A DNA stretch of 64,000 bases from Candidatus Chloroploca mongolica (GCF_004762035.2 NZ_SIJK02000034.1:1-64000), one strand, 5' to 3'; shown: positions 1-8,436, counted from the stretch's first letter. The notes: generated by a model not told the origin, from the letters alone. Numbers and translations are program-made.

Positions 1-540
1 GTCAACCGGCGGCGGGGTGGCGTCTTTGCGCGGGCGTCCGGGTTTCCGCTTGGGGGCTGGTTCGACCGGCGGCGGGGTGGCGTCCGGCACGCTGGCCGGT
101 TCACCACGAGCACGAAACAGTTGGGCCACCTGGATGGGAAACGAACGCCGCTGCTTCACACTGATCAGCGACAGCGTGAAGAAGGCCAGGCCCGGCACCG
201 GTTTGCCCGCCAGACTGGAAAAGAAACGGTCGAGGCCGTGGGTCTGTTTCCCCGCTTTGCTCACGACCGTCTCATCGCCGCCGACGAGGTACACGTCGTC
301 CGGGTCATGCAGGTGCGTGCGAAAAAAGACCCAAAACAGCAGCTCCCAGGGCAGCACGGTGGCAAAAAAGCGTTGGATGGTGCGGTAGCTGCCGCCGGTG
401 CTCGACCAGCGCGCCATGCCCTGCATCGTCACCCGACCCGTCATCGCGAGGATGGCCTGGCTGATCCGGCTCAACTGCCGAATGGTCGTCAGCCGCACGA
501 ACGGTGCCAGACAGACCAAGAGTGTGATAGGATTGCGCAT
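1..540 (-). CDS. IS transposase, N-terminal part (cut by window edge)
   Basis: Read on the minus strand from an ATG at 540, a frame stays open for 180 codons to the window edge. The protein starts MRNPITLLVCLAPFVRL and contains a GGDETVVSKAGKQTHG segment around residues 88-103, whose Asp fits the first acidic residue of a DDE catalytic triad, and a basic RKPGRPRKD stretch near the edge, typical of some IS4/IS701-like transposases. A DDE transposase would catalyse cut-and-paste movement of its IS. The rest of the catalytic core lies outside the window, so the exact family and intactness are unknown. All plus-strand open frames over this stretch are shadows of it. Confidence 0.72.
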   Translation of the reverse strand, partial: MRNPITLLVCLAPFVRLTTIRQLSRISQAILAMTGRVTMQGMARWSSTGGSYRTIQRFFATVLPWELLFWVFFRTHLHDPDDVYLVGGDETVVSKAGKQTHGLDRFFSSLAGKPVPGLAFFTLSLISVKQRRSFPIQVAQLFRARGEPASVPDATPPPVEPAPKRKPGRPRKDATPPPVD

Positions 541-708
541 GGGCTTTTGTTGTTTCGTCGTTGGTTTTGGTTTATCACCCCAACGATACGACAAAAGCCC
601 GTTGTGCGCGACTCTTCAGGCGGCACGGCTCACCCGGCGACGATAGTACCGCACGGATGTTTGGTTGTTAAAGGGCCAGCGAGGTGGTCATTTTGGCGAG
701 GGTATTGA
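1..708 (-). mobile_element. Insertion sequence, one end (partial)
   Basis: The transposase frame begins at 540 on the minus strand. About 150 bp of non-coding sequence follows to a possible element end near 690-708, where a 19-bp sequence (attttggcgagggtattga) lies. The same 19 bp recurs at 823-841. The outer boundary is inferred from that repeat and from the change to AT-rich DNA just after it. The other end is outside the window. Confidence 0.45.
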
Positions 709-841
709 AGTATAAAAAATATATCTGGAAAACCCGGATCGGGTATTATTTGACCTTGGTAGGCACACGGACAAGCCGTTTGGGTGATCGTACTGCGCTA
801 TCTGCCTATCCGGTATCGGGGGATTTTGGCGAGGGTATTGA
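690..841. repeat. 19-bp direct repeat pair at IS/accessory boundary
   Basis: The sequence attttggcgagggtattga occurs at 690-708 and again, identically, at 823-841, 133 bp apart. It lies between the transposase and the AT-rich ATPase genes. It could be an IS terminal sequence plus a solo copy left by an earlier event. The 541-938 intergenic stretch holds nothing else I can identify. Confidence 0.6.
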
Positions 842-938
842 TTAAAGGCTTTTGTTTTGATATAATTAAACGTGATCTCTATGTGATTTGCAAATTGCTT
901 TAGAGTAATTTACTCATGCAAGATTTTATGGTGAATTC

Positions 939-3791
939 ATGAATAATATATCAATTCTTACACTTGAGCAGGCTGCAGAATATCTTCAAATTCCTTCAGC
1001 AGATTTATATCATGAACTAGAGTCAGGAAACCTTCCGGGTCGTAAAATTGCAGGTCAGTGGCGTATCAGACGGGAGACTCTAGATGATTTCCTGTCTCAA
1101 TTTGAGTCGTCAAGTCAATTACGAAATAAACAAGAAGTTGACGCGTCAGACACGCCCGCACAGGCTGTCCAAGATTCTACTACTACACTTGACACCAGTA
1201 CTCCTAGCGTCGAAGATGGTGAAGAAAATAGTACAAGTACCGAAAACCTTGCAAGTAGACTCACTTCAACAATTAGTTTATCAGAATCAGAATCAGCATA
1301 CTCACCCAGGCAAGACAACTCAGTTCAACAATTATTGCCAAGTGCATCTGACCCTAACAGGCTCATTGCAAGAGTATTCAGCTATAACATTGACCAAGGT
1401 TTTGGATACGCAAAAACAATTGATAATAAAACTATCTTCATTGATGCAAAATATCTATTATCGAAGTACCCCACTCCTTTTCCAGGGGAAATCGTCGAAT
1501 TTGAGTGGCAACTTTCAAGAAAGGGACATCCCCAACCAAGAGCAATCAGAGTATTGACCAAAGAAGAAGTTGATGATAAAGCGATGACCACACAGAAAGT
1601 CGTGGAAGATAGTTCTATAGAGCATACTGAAACAACTGACACTGATACTTCCGAGACCTCGCTGCCTATTGAAACTCGAGTCCCTCGTATCTTATCAGTA
1701 ACACCTCGCCCTTCGTTCAGAAACATTAACGGTACGAGAGAAGCACAGTCCCTTTACCAAAAAGCAGCGTTGGCCAATACTGAAGGAAGGTATGATGAGG
1801 CTCGCAGACTTTTCAAGAAAGCCCTGGAAGTTGGTGCAGGAATGCAAGCATATCAGGCGTTTGCAAAATTGGAGCGTGAAAAAGGTCATAGACTAGAGGC
1901 AATTCGTATTCTTAGGCAAGCTATTGATTTGTTTCCAAATCAAGCCAGTTTGTATGTCATGTATGGCCAGATAGAACGTAACAGCCGAAATAATCAACGA
2001 GCTGAGGAAATCTTTCGAAATGGCTTACATCATGTCCCACATGATGTCGGATTGCGCATGGGATTAGCACAAACCCTTGTACAAATAGGATCGGAAAAAT
2101 CTCTGGATGAGGCTGGAGTATTGTTTGCTCAATTAGAACGAGAAAGAAAGATGAACAAAAGTGACGGACTTTATCAGAGATTTCAATTCCTCAAACGTAA
2201 CCCAAGAGCAAATCAGGTTTACGATTTTTTTCAGACAGTAGCTGGTATGAGAGTTGGTATTGCAGGTCAGAAAGACCTTCCCTATCACATAACTGATATC
2301 GTTGTTGAAACTGACAATCAAGAATTAGAAGAATCTTTTGGTTTATCGGGCGGAATTCTTGTACGCTGTTTCCAAAGGCCAGCTCGACAGGCAGAGATTG
2401 TGAACCTTAAAGACTACATTTCAAGACTCAGGAATAATGAACTAGTTGGATTAAGAGAGGGCCGAGAGGTGGTATTGAACCGCTCACTAGCCTTTGTTGC
2501 TGTACCTGAAACGAGCAATGTCAGAGATCAGATTATGAGTATTCTCAGCGAAAGTAGCGAGGCGATTGTTCCCATAGATGACGCCGTTCTGAGTACCAGG
2601 AGTCCCGAAAGTGCGCTCAGTACGCTTCGAGACCTTTTGGGTCAGTATCTTGGTCAGAGGGATCTATATAACAGCACTGGTCCTGTATATGGCGTCCCGG
2701 GTCGACGCTTTTTCGGAAGGGAAAGGTTATTGGTTCAACTTGCAGATGACGTAAACAGAGGGCAATTCATTGGTATATATGGTCTCCGAAAAATGGGAAA
2801 AACGTCTCTAGTATATCAACTTCGTGACGAAAAATTGAGCAGTGAAGTTGTCGCATATGTTGATCTTCAGGCGAGCAGTTCACAATTTACAGGTAATCTT
2901 GATCCTGTTTACTATGAAATCGAGAGGGATTTGTATAGTAAATTGTTAACAAAAGACTTTAGCACCGCGAGTATTTTGAAACTGGGACAATATGAAAGAT
3001 TTACCGACATTCCTAAAGATATCACAAGTGTGTCATTAGTCTTTGCAGAGGATATTCGCCTAATATTGGATAGATTAGCCCAGAATAAGATTACAAGTTT
3101 TCGGCGAGTAGTAATTGTATTAGATGAGCTTGAGCGAATTTTACCGGTTTCAGGTCAGACAGTTATTCAAGGATATATTGACTTCTTCGGCTTAATTCGT
3201 GGTTTAATGCAAACTGAACGATACCGAGGTTTGTTGTCCAGTGTTGTTGTTGCAGCTAATGCAAGCATAAGCGAGCGTGGTTACTGGGGTGATCGTGAGA
3301 ACCCTGTATTTGCACTATATAAAACAGTATTTCTGCCCCCATTCACCATGGAAGAGTGTAGTGAGATGGTCAAGACTCTCGGTAGAGGCATGAGTGTCCG
3401 ATGGGATGATGGTGCTATTGCAGCAGTTTTTTTTGAAACTGGAGGACATCCTTTCTTGACTCGTCTCTTTTGCAGCCGAATCATCCAGAACCATCGATCT
3501 CGGCCACTCTTAGTGACCGTTGATATGGTGCAGGAACATGTACGCTCATTTATTCGTTCTGACAGTGATAAGCTTGAGCAGATTACAGAAATTCTGCATA
3601 GGAACTTTCCAGAGGAAGAGCAATCTCTGCTTCAGATAGCATTGGATGAAGCACCTAATAATCTAGAAGACGAGTCGCTCCGGCACCTTTTGGGTTATCA
3701 CCTTATCCAGCCAGAAGGTAATACGTACAAAGTCACCTTAAACCTGTTGAGAAGGTGGCTAAGGCGACGCGCAGGAGTAAAGGACGAATGA
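939..3791 (+). CDS. Multidomain STAND-like ATPase with HTH, cold-shock-like and TPR domains
   Basis: 950 aa. Residues 1-55 are an excisionase/MerR-type helix-turn-helix (TLEQAAEYLQI...GRKIAGQWRIRRETLDDF is the characteristic pattern). After a Ser/Thr-rich linker, residues ~141-205 resemble a cold-shock/OB fold (GFGYAKTIDNKTIFIDAKY). TPR-like helices lie at ~270-370, and ~427-555 is a domain I do not recognise. From ~590 there is a P-loop ATPase: FFGRE, Walker A GLRKMGKTSL (~615), Walker B VVIVLDELE (~725) and a late TGGHPFL motif (~830), all as in STAND/AAA_35-type ATPases. It overlaps the next gene by ATGA, so the two are probably made together. The DNA is much more AT-rich than the core genome, which suggests transfer. 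A role as a sensor or defence ATPase is inference. Confidence 0.7.
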   Translation: MNNISILTLEQAAEYLQIPSADLYHELESGNLPGRKIAGQWRIRRETLDDFLSQFESSSQLRNKQEVDASDTPAQAVQDSTTTLDTSTPSVEDGEENSTSTENLASRLTSTISLSESESAYSPRQDNSVQQLLPSASDPNRLIARVFSYNIDQGFGYAKTIDNKTIFIDAKYLLSKYPTPFPGEIVEFEWQLSRKGHPQPRAIRVLTKEEVDDKAMTTQKVVEDSSIEHTETTDTDTSETSLPIETRVPRILSVTPRPSFRNINGTREAQSLYQKAALANTEGRYDEARRLFKKALEVGAGMQAYQAFAKLEREKGHRLEAIRILRQAIDLFPNQASLYVMYGQIERNSRNNQRAEEIFRNGLHHVPHDVGLRMGLAQTLVQIGSEKSLDEAGVLFAQLERERKMNKSDGLYQRFQFLKRNPRANQVYDFFQTVAGMRVGIAGQKDLPYHITDIVVETDNQELEESFGLSGGILVRCFQRPARQAEIVNLKDYISRLRNNELVGLREGREVVLNRSLAFVAVPETSNVRDQIMSILSESSEAIVPIDDAVLSTRSPESALSTLRDLLGQYLGQRDLYNSTGPVYGVPGRRFFGRERLLVQLADDVNRGQFIGIYGLRKMGKTSLVYQLRDEKLSSEVVAYVDLQASSSQFTGNLDPVYYEIERDLYSKLLTKDFSTASILKLGQYERFTDIPKDITSVSLVFAEDIRLILDRLAQNKITSFRRVVIVLDELERILPVSGQTVIQGYIDFFGLIRGLMQTERYRGLLSSVVVAANASISERGYWGDRENPVFALYKTVFLPPFTMEECSEMVKTLGRGMSVRWDDGAIAAVFFETGGHPFLTRLFCSRIIQNHRSRPLLVTVDMVQEHVRSFIRSDSDKLEQITEILHRNFPEEEQSLLQIALDEAPNNLEDESLRHLLGYHLIQPEGNTYKVTLNLLRRWLRRRAGVKDE

Positions 3792-5329
3792 GCAATCCAT
3801 ATTCGTGGAATTCAGTGAACCCAACACTTTTCTACGGTCAGGATCGTATAGATCTGCTTATAGACATGATAGACGGACTTACAGGAAGTCCAAGATCTTC
3901 TTTTGGTGTTACTGGAAGCCGTAGAATCGGCAAGACAACTTTACTCAGACGGCTGGAACAAGATCTGTCAAGTGGACACGAGCAATGGAAATCAGGTGGA
4001 GTGATCACCATCCCGATATACATTGATGGGTTAGTGTTGCCCAGACCATTAAGCCCAGGGTATTTATGGTACTTTATCTTAAGTGAAATTACATTAAAAT
4101 TAAGATCAAATAACACTTGTGCATCCTGTGAACTTGACTTTGCTGGTTTTAAGCAATATTTGCAGCCAGTATTATCAGAACTATCAGAACGCCCTCGCGT
4201 GATTGTATTATTTGATGAAGTAGAACCAATAATGATACATGATTGGTCAGGAGGCTTTTTTGCTCAATGGCGAGCCATGTTAAGCAACTCCCCCGGAATG
4301 AGCGAGTTTTTTACCGCAGTTTTCGCTGGAGCACGTGAAATGACTGAACTTCAGCGAGATGTAGGTTCACCACTTAAAGACATCCTTGAATGGCGGGTAC
4401 TACGTACCTTCGATTTCGAGGATTCATGCTTAATGATGCAGGATCCTATGGGAATCACTTGGTCAGATGAATTCCTCCAATTTGCCTACCAGCAGACTGG
4501 TGGACATCCTATGCTTCTACAATATGCGATGCAAAAAGTAATCTCTCAGACAAAAGATCCAGATAAAGCTGTTTCTGTACTCAATCAGGCTATTCAGAAG
4601 TTCAGTATTAATCGATCCTGGCACTTTGAAGAATGGTTCAATAGGTATTGCACTCCAACTGCGCGGAGAATATACTCAATGATGCCCGAAGATGGAACTG
4701 CAATACCTTTGAGAGATATTGTACGAGAGTTTGGCGTGTCAGAAGCAAATGCAGCAACTGAAATCCTTCAACATGTCGGTATTGTTGTTAGTGAAGACGA
4801 CGGCATGCTCTTCCGATATTCCGGAGAGATGTTTCGAAATTGGTTCCGGAAATACGGTTCAGTTGAAGACACAATAGAACATGATCATGCGGTATACTTA
4901 CGGCTTGCAAGAGTACAATCAGAGCACGATCTTGCAGAGAAATACCTTACAGCTTGGAAAACTTGTCAGGCAAGCCTCCCAAACTATTCAGGTGCGGTTA
5001 GCGAGATACGAGATACCTTTACTCTTGTTCTACAAGCACTTGCACCGGATGAGCAGGTGAAGGGGGCTACAGATTTCAAACCGGAGCCAGGACAAACCCG
5101 TCCTACACGACGGCAGAAAGTCAGATATCTGGCAAGGGAACGCTACAACAAAATCACTGCAGCAGAGATTGAGAACGATACGAATTTGTTTGAAGTGCTG
5201 CTTTCTGAGTTGGCAGTCAATGCATATAATGCGGCTTCTGCACTTACACACACAAGCGCAACTCGCGAAAGTGCTTTTGAGATTCTCAAGAGATGGGATA
5301 CTATCCTTAAGCGTTTATTACCAGAATAG
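3788..5329 (+). CDS. P-loop ATPase, partner of the preceding ATPase
   Basis: 513 aa from the ATG at 3788, which overlaps the TGA of the upstream gene (ATGA). An upstream in-frame ATG at 3755 lies inside that gene and is less likely. Walker A is GSRRIGKTTLL (~residue 44), Walker B VIVLFDEVEPI (~138), and TGGHPMLLQ (~237) parallels the motif in the upstream protein. The two proteins therefore share an ATPase core, but this one lacks the HTH, cold-shock and TPR parts. The region after ~290 reads like a winged-helix followed by a helical tail of unknown function. The stop is ~125 bp before the first attC-like site. Function unknown; co-expression with the upstream ATPase suggests a hetero-oligomer. 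Confidence 0.68.
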   Translation: MSNPYSWNSVNPTLFYGQDRIDLLIDMIDGLTGSPRSSFGVTGSRRIGKTTLLRRLEQDLSSGHEQWKSGGVITIPIYIDGLVLPRPLSPGYLWYFILSEITLKLRSNNTCASCELDFAGFKQYLQPVLSELSERPRVIVLFDEVEPIMIHDWSGGFFAQWRAMLSNSPGMSEFFTAVFAGAREMTELQRDVGSPLKDILEWRVLRTFDFEDSCLMMQDPMGITWSDEFLQFAYQQTGGHPMLLQYAMQKVISQTKDPDKAVSVLNQAIQKFSINRSWHFEEWFNRYCTPTARRIYSMMPEDGTAIPLRDIVREFGVSEANAATEILQHVGIVVSEDDGMLFRYSGEMFRNWFRKYGSVEDTIEHDHAVYLRLARVQSEHDLAEKYLTAWKTCQASLPNYSGAVSEIRDTFTLVLQALAPDEQVKGATDFKPEPGQTRPTRRQKVRYLARERYNKITAAEIENDTNLFEVLLSELAVNAYNAASALTHTSATRESAFEILKRWDTILKRLLPE

Positions 5330-5454
5330 TTTATCTCCTACAAAAGAATACGAGTATAGACTATCATAACAAAGAATATGTACGGAAAGCATAAAAATAC
5401 AAATATTATTAATCTTGATGAACATATAAAATCACTGCGCTATTCATACCCGCC

Positions 5455-5585
5455 GCCCAACATGGCTCGCAGCAGACGCCGCTGGCGCGTCCTTGAACCT
5501 AGCGGTTTCTATCACGTCGTCGCGTGCCGAGTCTCATCGCGATCCACATGCCCGCCAGCGGCGCCGCTGAAGCCCGACGTTGGGC
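5455..5585 (+). repeat. attC-like site A
   Basis: 131 bp. Starts GCCCAAC (5455-5461), ends GTTGGGC (5579-5585), which are exact reverse complements. The inner arms gccgctggcg and cgccagcggc also pair. It lies 125 bp after the ATPase pair, so that pair could itself be a large cassette. Confidence 0.7.
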
Positions 5586-5711
5586 CCAATCAGGGTGTCC
5601 TTTTGGGCGCAGATACGTTCGGTTCTTCGGAAGCGAGCGAAACTGATATGCTACAATAGGCGGAGAAGGATGCGGGATCGCGTGAACGATGTGGTAGACG
5701 GGAGGATCTTC

Positions 5712-5942
5712 ATGGACAAAAATTGGAAGCACCTCACGGCGGTGGAGTCCCACCCAGATATTGTGAGTGGCGCATGGGTTTTTCGCGGGACGCGCGTTCC
5801 GGTGGCCGCGTTGTTTGAAAATCTGCGCGATGGTGCGACGATTGATCAATTCTTGGAGTGGTTTCCGGGTGTCCACCGACAAGATGTCGAAGCCGTGCTC
5901 GATTATGAAGTTGCGATTTTGAGTGTACCGGCAGCCGCATGA
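5712..5942 (+). CDS. DUF433 antitoxin-like protein
   Basis: 76 aa, starting MDKNWKHLTAVESHPDIVSG at the ATG at 5712, six bases after a GGAGG. The GTRVPV motif and the pattern FENLRDGATIDQFLEWFPG are typical of DUF433 (VapB-like winged-helix antitoxins). Such proteins usually neutralise a PIN-like DUF5615 partner, and the start of one follows here with a 4-bp ATGA overlap. The antitoxin looks full length. DUF433 proteins usually autoregulate their operon; I do not see an obvious operator. Confidence 0.8.
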   Translation: MDKNWKHLTAVESHPDIVSGAWVFRGTRVPVAALFENLRDGATIDQFLEWFPGVHRQDVEAVLDYEVAILSVPAAA

Positions 5943-6109
5943 AGGTTCTTTTTGATCAAGGCACCCCGGTTCCGCTCCGCCGGTATCTTCCCGATCATAC
6001 GATCACGACGGCGTACGAGCAAGGATGGGCGAGTCTGAAAAATGGACAACTGCTTGCAGAAGCAGAATTGGCCGGTATCGATATTGCATCGTCCGCTCCG
6101 GCATCCAGG
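5939..6109 (+). pseudogene. DUF5615 PIN-like toxin, truncated after about 50 residues
   Basis: The start MKVLFDQGTPVPLRRYLPDH matches the N-terminus of DUF5615 PIN-like proteins, with the first acidic residue in LFDQG. After about residue 50 (LLAEAELAGIDI) the family similarity ends where the next attC-like site begins at 6110. The frame stays open into the repeat to 6307 but codes for nothing recognisable there. The remaining PIN acidic residues are missing, so nuclease activity is not expected. It is coupled to the DUF433 gene by ATGA. The toxin half was probably lost by recombination at the attC boundary. Confidence 0.7.
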
Positions 6110-6245
6110 GCCCAACAACGCCTTGTCCACGGACGCCGCTGGCGCGGCCATGACCTGGGCGCGAGTTTGGCCCGTGGGTGTCGTTCAACTGCCGGTGGCG
6201 ATTGCTCGAACCTGCCAGCGGCGCCGGTAAAGGCGGGCGTTGGGC
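6110..6245 (+). repeat. attC-like site B
   Basis: 136 bp, GCCCAAC at 6110-6116 and GTTGGGC at 6239-6245, exact reverse complements. The inner arms gacgccgctggcgcg and ctgccagcggcgcc pair, with a variable centre. It directly abuts the truncated DUF5615 gene. Confidence 0.7.
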
Positions 6246-6357
6246 GGCAACCCATAACCCCTGCGACGATTTTCCTCGCACCATCCCCACGATCACCAAA
6301 CGGTTGATAGCCTACCTGTGAAGCGCTTGCGCTTGCTGCGAGACAGAGGATGAACAG

Positions 6358-6597
6358 ATGACACTTACCATCGAACACGTCGCGGTTCCACGTGCCGCCG
6401 ACCAGCACGGAGTGATACGTGTCGGTGGCACGCGCGTTACGCTCGACACCGTGGTTGCTGCGTTTCGAGATCGTGGCATACCAACAGCGCAAGGACATCG
6501 GCTTCTCAACCGCAAGCCGGAGGACGGTGGATCGCATATAATAGTGAGCGACATGGACGATGCGAAGGGAGGGCATGATGGTACCCATATCGCTTGA
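6358..6597 (+). pseudogene. DUF433 antitoxin remnant
   Basis: Starts MTLTIEHVAVPRAADQHG with an AGAGGA ribosome site. Residues 1-40 follow DUF433 (GVIRVGGTRVTLDTVVAAFR), but from about residue 41 the sequence no longer resembles the family and the usual GATPEEI-type helix is absent. The downstream DNA instead carries the promoter region and start of a vapB-like gene. It looks like a fusion of a 5' DUF433 fragment with the next cassette. Also possible: a functional short variant, but the DNA-binding part would be incomplete. Confidence 0.55.
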
Positions 6598-6805
6598 GCA
6601 CGAAATCTTGACGACACTGGCCAAGCTCGCCCCAGCGCAACAACGCCAGGTGCTTGACTTCGTACGTTTCCTGCCCCTGACGCCAGCGGGAGTCACCGGC
6701 CAAAGTCTGCTCACCTTTGCAGGCACCATTCAGGCTCATGACCTGACGCAAATGCAGCACCCGATTGATACCGATTGCGAACAGGTCAATGTTAATGAGT
6801 GGTAG
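6578..6805 (+). CDS. VapB/DUF2281-like antitoxin
   Basis: 75 aa from MVPISLEHEILTTLAKLAP; ATGs at 6575 and 6578 follow a GGGAGGG. The pattern LAPAQQRQVLDFVRFL is characteristic of DUF2281-type antitoxins, which pair with PIN-domain VapC toxins. The gene overlaps the PIN gene that follows. A TATAAT at 6537-6542 could be its -10 box, which would make this cassette self-expressed. The antitoxin appears complete although its toxin is not. Confidence 0.62.
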   Translation: MVPISLEHEILTTLAKLAPAQQRQVLDFVRFLPLTPAGVTGQSLLTFAGTIQAHDLTQMQHPIDTDCEQVNVNEW

Positions 6806-7028
6806 CTACCTGCCTGATACCAATGTGGTCATTGCGTTGTTCGCCAATAATCCGGCGGTCATCGCCCAACTCGCGGTTGCACGCAATGTCTTTACCGCCA
6901 GTATTGTGCTTGGCGAATTGTACTATGGTGCACTTCATTCTGACCAAGTGGTGGCAAACACGGCCCGTGTTTCCACATTTGCCAGCAAAAACGTGGTTCT
7001 TTCCTGTGGCGAATCGGGGCTTTTTTGA
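6795..7028 (+). pseudogene. VapC-type PIN toxin, 3'-truncated
   Basis: 77 aa from the ATG at 6795 (an alternative ATG is at 6789), overlapping the antitoxin. The start MSGSYLPDTNVVIALFANNP has the first PIN Asp in DTN, and ASIVLGELYYGA gives the conserved Glu. After FASKNVVLSCG the frame runs into attC-like DNA and stops. VapC proteins are normally ~130 aa; the C-terminal acidic residues are gone, so RNase activity is unlikely. The breakpoint is inside an attC copy (see the neighbouring partial site), not at its outer end. Confidence 0.7.
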
Positions 7029-7105
7029 AAGTCAGAATCACGATCAGTGGCGTCCCAATCTTCAGTGTGGCACTTTCGCCGACGGCTGATGCGCGGGCGT
7101 TAGCC
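6998..7105 (+). repeat. Partial attC-like site C fused to vapC
   Basis: From about 6998-7010 the DNA (ggcgaatcggggctttttt) matches the interior of attC-like site H at 11484 onward. It continues to a right arm gacggctgatgcgcg and a GTTAGCC end at 7099-7105. The left third with its RYYYAAC heptamer is missing and replaced by vapC coding sequence. Confidence 0.6.
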
Positions 7106-7169
7106 CGCTCGCTCAAACGCCGTGCGACAATTATTCTCGTATCCATGAGCACCAGGAGGAACTACTACC

Positions 7170-8027
7170 ATGCGTCAACTCTCTGACACGTTCAAAAATA
7201 CCTTACAGCACGGGTTTCTCCGTGGTCTTACTACAACAGTGCAGCAGGATAAAGATCTCGATCTCCATATTCGTGACAACTATATCAATGTTTACTATAA
7301 AGGCAATGCACTCCTCAAACTGACTGAAAAGCAAAAAACACGGTATCAGGTAGAAATCCATGCGAAGTTTCTTGAGAAGTCCCCAATACCCGACCTCATT
7401 GATGAGGACACGACTCAGCACTTTCTTACCCAAATACCACGTCTCAAAGCGGCCATCTCTCAACATGGTAAATCATCTCTTGAGATTGAATATGAGCAAC
7501 TGATCATTCGTGCTAACAACCGTGAGCCAAGAAATACGGTAGAGTACTTTATTGTCGATCGGCAGTATGCGATCAATGACGCTCGATTTGATCTGACCGG
7601 AATATTTTGGAGTAGAACGCACCGAAAGATCGGCCAACAAGTGAACCCATGCCTGATGGAAGTTAAGTTTGCACTCAACACGGATATTAAGGAAATACAC
7701 CTGCAAATACAGCAATATTACCACTATATTAAACATAAAAGCATGCATATTTCCAAAGAAATCGAAACGTTATTTCACCAAAAGCTTGATTTGGGCTTAT
7801 ATGAACAAGGTGATGAACGATTGAAAATGATGAGAACGCTCACCGTTTCACCAAATATCGATGATTTTTACTTCCTGATCATCCTTGTTGATTACAACCC
7901 TTACAGCAAATTATTACCAATCGAAGAACTAAAAAGGTTATCATTCTCCAATCAAATCAGAATCCAGTATAGTGGATTTGCCATGTGGGAACGCAATATC
8001 CAAGCATTCGAACCATACTCCCCCTAG
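7170..8027 (+). CDS. PD-(D/E)XK-like nuclease cassette protein
   Basis: 285 aa, starting MRQLSDTFKNTLQHGFLRG, with AGGAGG about 15 bases upstream. I do not recognise a named family. Around residues 137-190 the order RFDLTGIFW ... CLMEVKFAL ... IHLQIQQYYHYI fits a PD-(D/E)XK nuclease core: Asp, then E-x-K on a beta strand, then a helix with Gln. The protein is AT-rich compared with its neighbours and stands alone in its cassette, ending 2 bp before attC-like site D. It could be a restriction-like or defence nuclease; that is inference from the fold pattern only. Confidence 0.6.
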   Translation: MRQLSDTFKNTLQHGFLRGLTTTVQQDKDLDLHIRDNYINVYYKGNALLKLTEKQKTRYQVEIHAKFLEKSPIPDLIDEDTTQHFLTQIPRLKAAISQHGKSSLEIEYEQLIIRANNREPRNTVEYFIVDRQYAINDARFDLTGIFWSRTHRKIGQQVNPCLMEVKFALNTDIKEIHLQIQQYYHYIKHKSMHISKEIETLFHQKLDLGLYEQGDERLKMMRTLTVSPNIDDFYFLIILVDYNPYSKLLPIEELKRLSFSNQIRIQYSGFAMWERNIQAFEPYSP

Positions 8028-8029
8028 CG

Positions 8030-8146
8030 GGCTAACAAGCGCATGCAGCACGACCGGCGGGATCGGGGCGAAGAAGCAGCAAAACGGCAGGACAAATCTA
8101 CGGAAGCTGTGCTCCCCACCGACATCTGACGCTCAGGCCGTTCGGC
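8030..8146 (+). repeat. attC-like site D
   Basis: 117 bp, from GGCTAAC (8030-8036) to GTTCGGC (8140-8146). The arms pair imperfectly (aagcgcatgcag... against ...ctgacgctcaggcc). The same pair of heptamers is found at site F. It starts 2 bp after the stop of the nuclease gene. Confidence 0.6.
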
Positions 8147-8196
8147 GGCGCAATGCGAGACCTTCTGGCGGCCGTCATCCACAGCAACGAACATAC

Positions 8197-8373
8197 ATGC
8201 GCCCCAACCAACTGGCGCGTTGGGAGTTACGTGCTGGTCAGGATCGCATTTTTTATGATGTCATGCTTGAAGCTACGGTTGTTTCCATGCTTGCTGTTGG
8301 CTACAAGGATGGCAATCGGCTCTCTATGCGTAAAGCCGCTGAGGATAGCGATTTTCGCGGTGGTCGGTTAGCA
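8197..8373 (+). pseudogene. ParE/RelE-family toxin, 5'-truncated remnant
   Basis: In the frame beginning at the ATG at 8197, residues such as LARWELRAGQDRIFYDV and MLAVGYKDGNRLSM match the C-terminal strands of ParE/RelE toxins (WELR-DYRVFYDV-AVGHKEGNRLY pattern). The N-terminal helices are absent; attC-like site D ends only 50 bp upstream. Similarity ends near 8373, although the frame continues to 8487. A broken toxin is the most likely reading. A new short protein cannot be excluded. Confidence 0.6.
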
Positions 8374-8419
8374 ATAATGCCTGCAGCAGACTTGCGCGTA
8401 CCATGCGCACGTCGTATAC

Positions 8420-8436
8420 TACGTGTACTACACGTA
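8420..8436. promoter_or_regulatory. Palindromic operator candidate before mazE
   Basis: TACGTGTA-C-TACACGTA is a perfect 8+1+8 bp palindrome, flanked on both sides by gtatac (8414-8419 and 8434-8439). It lies 23 bp before the mazE start. Toxin-antitoxin operons are usually autoregulated at such sites. TATACT-like hexamers at its edges could be -10 boxes. Confidence 0.55.

Noticed and set aside
5378-5659. Small gene directly after the ATPase pair
   Set aside because: Most of the frame is attC-like site A; no ribosome site and no family similarity.
8206-8227. CCCAAC...GTTGGG inside the ParE remnant as another attC site
   Set aside because: Only ~20 bp apart with no inner arms; it codes for conserved ParE-like residues and is probably chance.
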